From: JAVVRI01 sp036654795
GTDB taxonomy: Bacteria > Bacteroidota > Bacteroidia > Bacteroidales > Tannerellaceae
DNA: 8,349 nt
Assembly: GCA_036654795.1 (NCBI GenBank)
Contig: JAVVRI010000127.1
Location: 1-8,349, forward strand
Reading direction: 5' to 3'
Positions 5,549-8,349 of the stretch are shown piece after piece. The stretch's first letter is position 1, and each line of letters starts with the position of its first letter. The notes beneath the pieces are model-generated. The model did not search any database, was not told where the DNA came from, and was given only the letters and a program-made list of their open reading frames with translations. The position numbers and the translations under genes were made by a program.

Positions 5549-8224
5549 TTAGAAGTTACCAGATTTCCCGTTCCAAGTAGCTAGACTAGCAGGAGCAGTT
5601 ATAGATTTCTCTCCTGCTGTTACTTGAGTCTTTGTACCGGCTAAATCAATTAGTTTTAATGCCAATGTCGCCGCATCATTAAAGGTGAACTGAGCACCAG
5701 TTACGTTAGTCGTAGCACCTGTATCAGCTCCTGCCCATGTATTCATACCAGACATAATGATTGGCATTGTCAAAGCACCACCAGTAGTAGTAGTAATTGT
5801 AGCATTGCTTAATTCTAAGGTCTTGATCTTAACTCCTGCTGTAGTATACGGAGCGTTGATGAGAGACAAACCTGTAACGAGAGCAGTTGTTTGAGTTCCA
5901 GTTACTTTCAATAGGTTTAAGCCCATAGCTGCTGTAATTTCAGTAGAGTTAATCTTAGCATTTTGTTCTGTTAATTTCGAAACTGTTGCAAATACAGTTT
6001 GTCCTTCATTAGCTGCAACTTTGCCTAATTCATCATTATTAATGATACCACTACCTAAACCAATTGTTGCTACACTAGAAGCATTCTGCATTGTTATAGT
6101 ACCATTGTTCACATTGTTTGCAGAACGCAAGTTGCTACCAGCATCTACTGTTAGGTTTGCTCCCTTAGCATTGCTAATGGTTGCCGTAATAATACCCGAA
6201 GTAGTTATTGTTGCACTGTTGTTGTTATAAATAGTCAATGCAGAATTAAGAACACCGCCTGTTAAGGTCAACGTTCCATTATTAATGATAGAAGATGCGT
6301 TTTTAGCACTTTCATCTAATGATAATGTTCCGTTATTAAAGATGTGAACGTAACCGGCAATCTGTTCAGCTATTGTTGCAGTGTCGATTGTTTGTCCTGT
6401 TGCAAGATAATAATAACCAGCTTTATCAATTTGGGTAGCTGTAATATCACCCATTTTTAATTTGATGGTATATGTTTTGTTTTTGCCAGTAGTAGAGGTG
6501 AATGTTACAGGGTATACTTCACCTTCTTTAGTTCCAATACTAGCTTTAACGTCTCCGCTAATCTTCACAGTAGTCGCATTAATTTCTAAACTACCTTGTA
6601 CGATTCCAGCAGCTTCATTATAGTTAATGTCATATAATCTATCAATCAGAGCAGAGTTAATTTCAATCGTATTATCAGATGCAATAGCGAATTTCAAATT
6701 CCCCCAGTCGGTTTGAGGTGTGTTGCTTAGTGCAGCATCTTCAACTACGTCAACATAGCGTGCATAACTATTAACTATGCCTACTAATTCTTCATTAGTC
6801 TTGATACCATAGTTTTTTTCAGCTTGGTCAAGCAAGAAAGCGCCTTCAGTTTTACCACCAGTCAAGTTAATTGTTAATAAAGTGCCTGCAAATTCCTTCT
6901 TAGGACCATCTAAACTAGATTCAATTTCTGATGCCGGATATCTTTGCTTACGCAGTAAAGTTACACCATCTTTGTTAGCATGCTTTGTATCGTCAAAAGT
7001 CCAAGAGAATTGATTAAGGTTTGCAGTAATTGCAGTAGCTTTCCCACTAGCAATACTAAATACTTTTGTATCACTATTTTGTGTTTGTGCAATCACATAC
7101 TGTTTGCCTGCAATCGTTACGAAAACATTAGCTTTCATATTATCTTTTTCATAAGCTTCTGCCGGAAGCACTGCATTAAATCTGTACTCTCCTTTTGGTG
7201 CAAGAGTCTTACCAATTTTCAAGGTGACTTTTTCTGTTCTCTTTATGATGTTACCTAATATAGATCCCACACCTTTTGCCGATTGAAAATCTGTTGCTTT
7301 CTTAAAATCGGCATTAGGAGACACTGCTAAAATGTCAGCAGTAGCTGCTTTTTCACGAGCTAATTTCTGCCACTCACAGAGTCCACCATTAGCGCCTGGT
7401 TTTAAATTCGTCACTAATTTCTCATGGTTAATAGCTGCTTCTGCAGGATATACATGATTTTCTTTGACAGAGAAAATCTGAATACTATCAATAATCATTT
7501 CATACTCTTTAGCACCACCGGTACTTGTCTGCGCATCAAATACGTAACCATTAAAGTTATTCTTAATAGTAAATTCAGGATAAGAATAAATGTCTAACAT
7601 TGTAGCTTGAGCTACCAATTCTTGACCCTCGGCTTTCAAGGCTTGATAACCTACAGCAACCGGGGTTTTTGAGGCTAACAAATCTTCAACTGCTTTTGAT
7701 GGAGTAGAACAGTCTTGAATAACAGAAAGCTTGGTTACAACTGGCTCACGAGTCAACATTTTTTCGTTGAAAGGAGCATAGAACATATAGTTTCCTTCCA
7801 CCAATTTTGCACACGTTGTCCATTTTTTATCCTTAACTGAATAGGTATAAGGATAATTGCTTGACACATAATTTACAAGAGAGTAAAATGGTTCGGGATT
7901 ATCTATACTCTTCCCTAACCAAGGGTGACTACCATCTATTGTCCAGTCTGCATACTCTTTCTTTGTAGTGTAGTTTGCTTGGTCTATAATGCAAGCGCCA
8001 ACTTGATCTCCGTCCTGAAAATCCCAATTGAAAGTACTTCCATCTTTGATAGCTATACGTGTTTTTGCTGCTCCAAAATCGAAGTTTACTTGACCTACTT
8101 CTGGACGCATAGACAGGTCTTGTGCTGCCGGTCTATTGTCTACAGTAATTAAGTCCTCATTCGAGCATCCTGCAAATATTGCAGAAAACGCGAAAGCAGA
8201 TAATAAAATTTTCTTTGTTTTCAT
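5549..8224 (-). CDS. Fimbrillin-like surface lipoprotein with repetitive C-terminal part
   Basis: The 891-residue product starts with a lipoprotein signal ending FAGC, with lipidated Cys20. The next residues, SNED, resemble the acidic export signal that sends Bacteroidota lipoproteins to the cell surface. The early segment with a TRIAIKDGSTFNWDFQDGDQVG stretch (about residues 55-77) resembles the opening of fimbrillin-family proteins (R-I-x-x-G-x-x-F-x-W-x-x-G-D-x-V/I-G). Residues about 628-731 hold repeating NNGT units typical of a beta-solenoid. The rest is rich in Thr, Ala and Asn and has no catalytic motif I can recognise. It is much longer than ordinary fimbrial subunits (300-450 residues), so it may be an accessory, tip or stand-alone adhesin. 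The gene is more AT-rich than the ATPase and peptidase genes. It follows a small peptide gene by 32 bp and ends before a strong terminator, so it is the last gene of its transcript. The family assignment is by motif resemblance only. Confidence 0.75.
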   Translation of the reverse strand: MKTKKILLSAFAFSAIFAGCSNEDLITVDNRPAAQDLSMRPEVGQVNFDFGAAKTRIAIKDGSTFNWDFQDGDQVGACIIDQANYTTKKEYADWTIDGSHPWLGKSIDNPEPFYSLVNYVSSNYPYTYSVKDKKWTTCAKLVEGNYMFYAPFNEKMLTREPVVTKLSVIQDCSTPSKAVEDLLASKTPVAVGYQALKAEGQELVAQATMLDIYSYPEFTIKNNFNGYVFDAQTSTGGAKEYEMIIDSIQIFSVKENHVYPAEAAINHEKLVTNLKPGANGGLCEWQKLAREKAATADILAVSPNADFKKATDFQSAKGVGSILGNIIKRTEKVTLKIGKTLAPKGEYRFNAVLPAEAYEKDNMKANVFVTIAGKQYVIAQTQNSDTKVFSIASGKATAITANLNQFSWTFDDTKHANKDGVTLLRKQRYPASEIESSLDGPKKEFAGTLLTINLTGGKTEGAFLLDQAEKNYGIKTNEELVGIVNSYARYVDVVEDAALSNTPQTDWGNLKFAIASDNTIEINSALIDRLYDINYNEAAGIVQGSLEINATTVKISGDVKASIGTKEGEVYPVTFTSTTGKNKTYTIKLKMGDITATQIDKAGYYYLATGQTIDTATIAEQIAGYVHIFNNGTLSLDESAKNASSIINNGTLTLTGGVLNSALTIYNNNSATITTSGIITATISNAKGANLTVDAGSNLRSANNVNNGTITMQNASSVATIGLGSGIINNDELGKVAANEGQTVFATVSKLTEQNAKINSTEITAAMGLNLLKVTGTQTTALVTGLSLINAPYTTAGVKIKTLELSNATITTTTGGALTMPIIMSGMNTWAGADTGATTNVTGAQFTFNDAATLALKLIDLAGTKTQVTAGEKSITAPASLATWNGKSGNF

Positions 8225-8256
8225 TGTTAATACTTTAATATTAAATAATTAAATAC

Positions 8257-8349
8257 TTATACTCCGTCGCCCTCTGTGCTAAATCCGAAGCCTTTTTCTA
8301 CCTCTACTTCTACCATCTCCACTGCGGGAGCTACATAATTCATTTCCAT
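8257..8349 (-). CDS. Small peptide upstream of the fimbrillin-like gene (start at or beyond the window edge)
   Basis: Reading in from the right edge gives at least 30 residues ending in a TAA stop at 8257-8259. The peptide contains MNYVAPAVEMVEVEVEKGF and closes with FSTEGDGV. Short proteins with a Y-x-x-P-x-x-E start, an alternating Val/Glu run and a Glu-x-GF-x-x-S turn occur widely in Bacteroides and Parabacteroides next to surface-lipoprotein and fimbrillin genes, from my recollection of the family pattern. Their function is unknown. The first codons in view, ATG at 8349 and 8343, could be the start, but the gene may extend out of the window. The 32-bp gap to the lipoprotein gene and the absence of a terminator between them suggest one transcript. 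Confidence 0.62.
   Translation of the reverse strand: MEMNYVAPAVEMVEVEVEKGFGFSTEGDGV

Overview
The window looks like chromosomal DNA from a gut-type Bacteroidales bacterium (Bacteroides or a close relative). Four things point that way: a surface-lipoprotein signal (lipobox followed by Ser-Asn-Glu-Asp), a fimbrillin-like gene, AAA-ATPase-like/PD-(D/E)XK proteins of the kind very common in Bacteroidota, and a -7 box TACATTTG that fits the Bacteroides consensus TAnnTTTG. The species cannot be fixed from the sequence. Every gene I can support lies on the minus strand, so transcription runs from the right end to the left.

Right part (8349 to 5441). A short peptide gene cut by or starting at the window edge (8257-8349) is followed after 32 bp by a large AT-rich gene for a fimbrillin-like surface lipoprotein of 891 residues with a repetitive, probably beta-solenoid, C-terminal part. 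A strong hairpin with T-rich flanks (5441-5495) ends this unit.

Middle part (about 5440 to 4909). No gene is supported in this 0.5 kb stretch, but it is full of signals. It holds a 56-bp near-perfect palindrome (5297-5352) with a T-run on its minus-strand side. Next comes a region whose 3' half matches the conserved 3' core of a cobalamin riboswitch on the minus strand, with a diverged or lost 5' half (5082-5257). Last is a Bacteroides-type promoter (4924-4954) just in front of the next gene.

Left part (4908 to 152). Two 582-residue AAA-ATPase-like proteins with a C-terminal PD-(D/E)XK nuclease domain sit head to tail. The 1,753-bp repeat units differ at only one base that I can find (3027 versus 4879, Lys7 to Arg), while the sequences flanking them are unrelated. 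This is a very recent duplication or a pair kept identical by gene conversion. Sixty-three bases after the second copy lies a papain-like (C1) cysteine peptidase that carries a lipoprotein signal. The biological role of the ATPase-nuclease family is not established; nothing here proves a defence or mobile system, although the duplication and the broken riboswitch upstream suggest a locus that has been rearranged recently.

No tRNA, rRNA, CRISPR array, transposase or integrase was seen.
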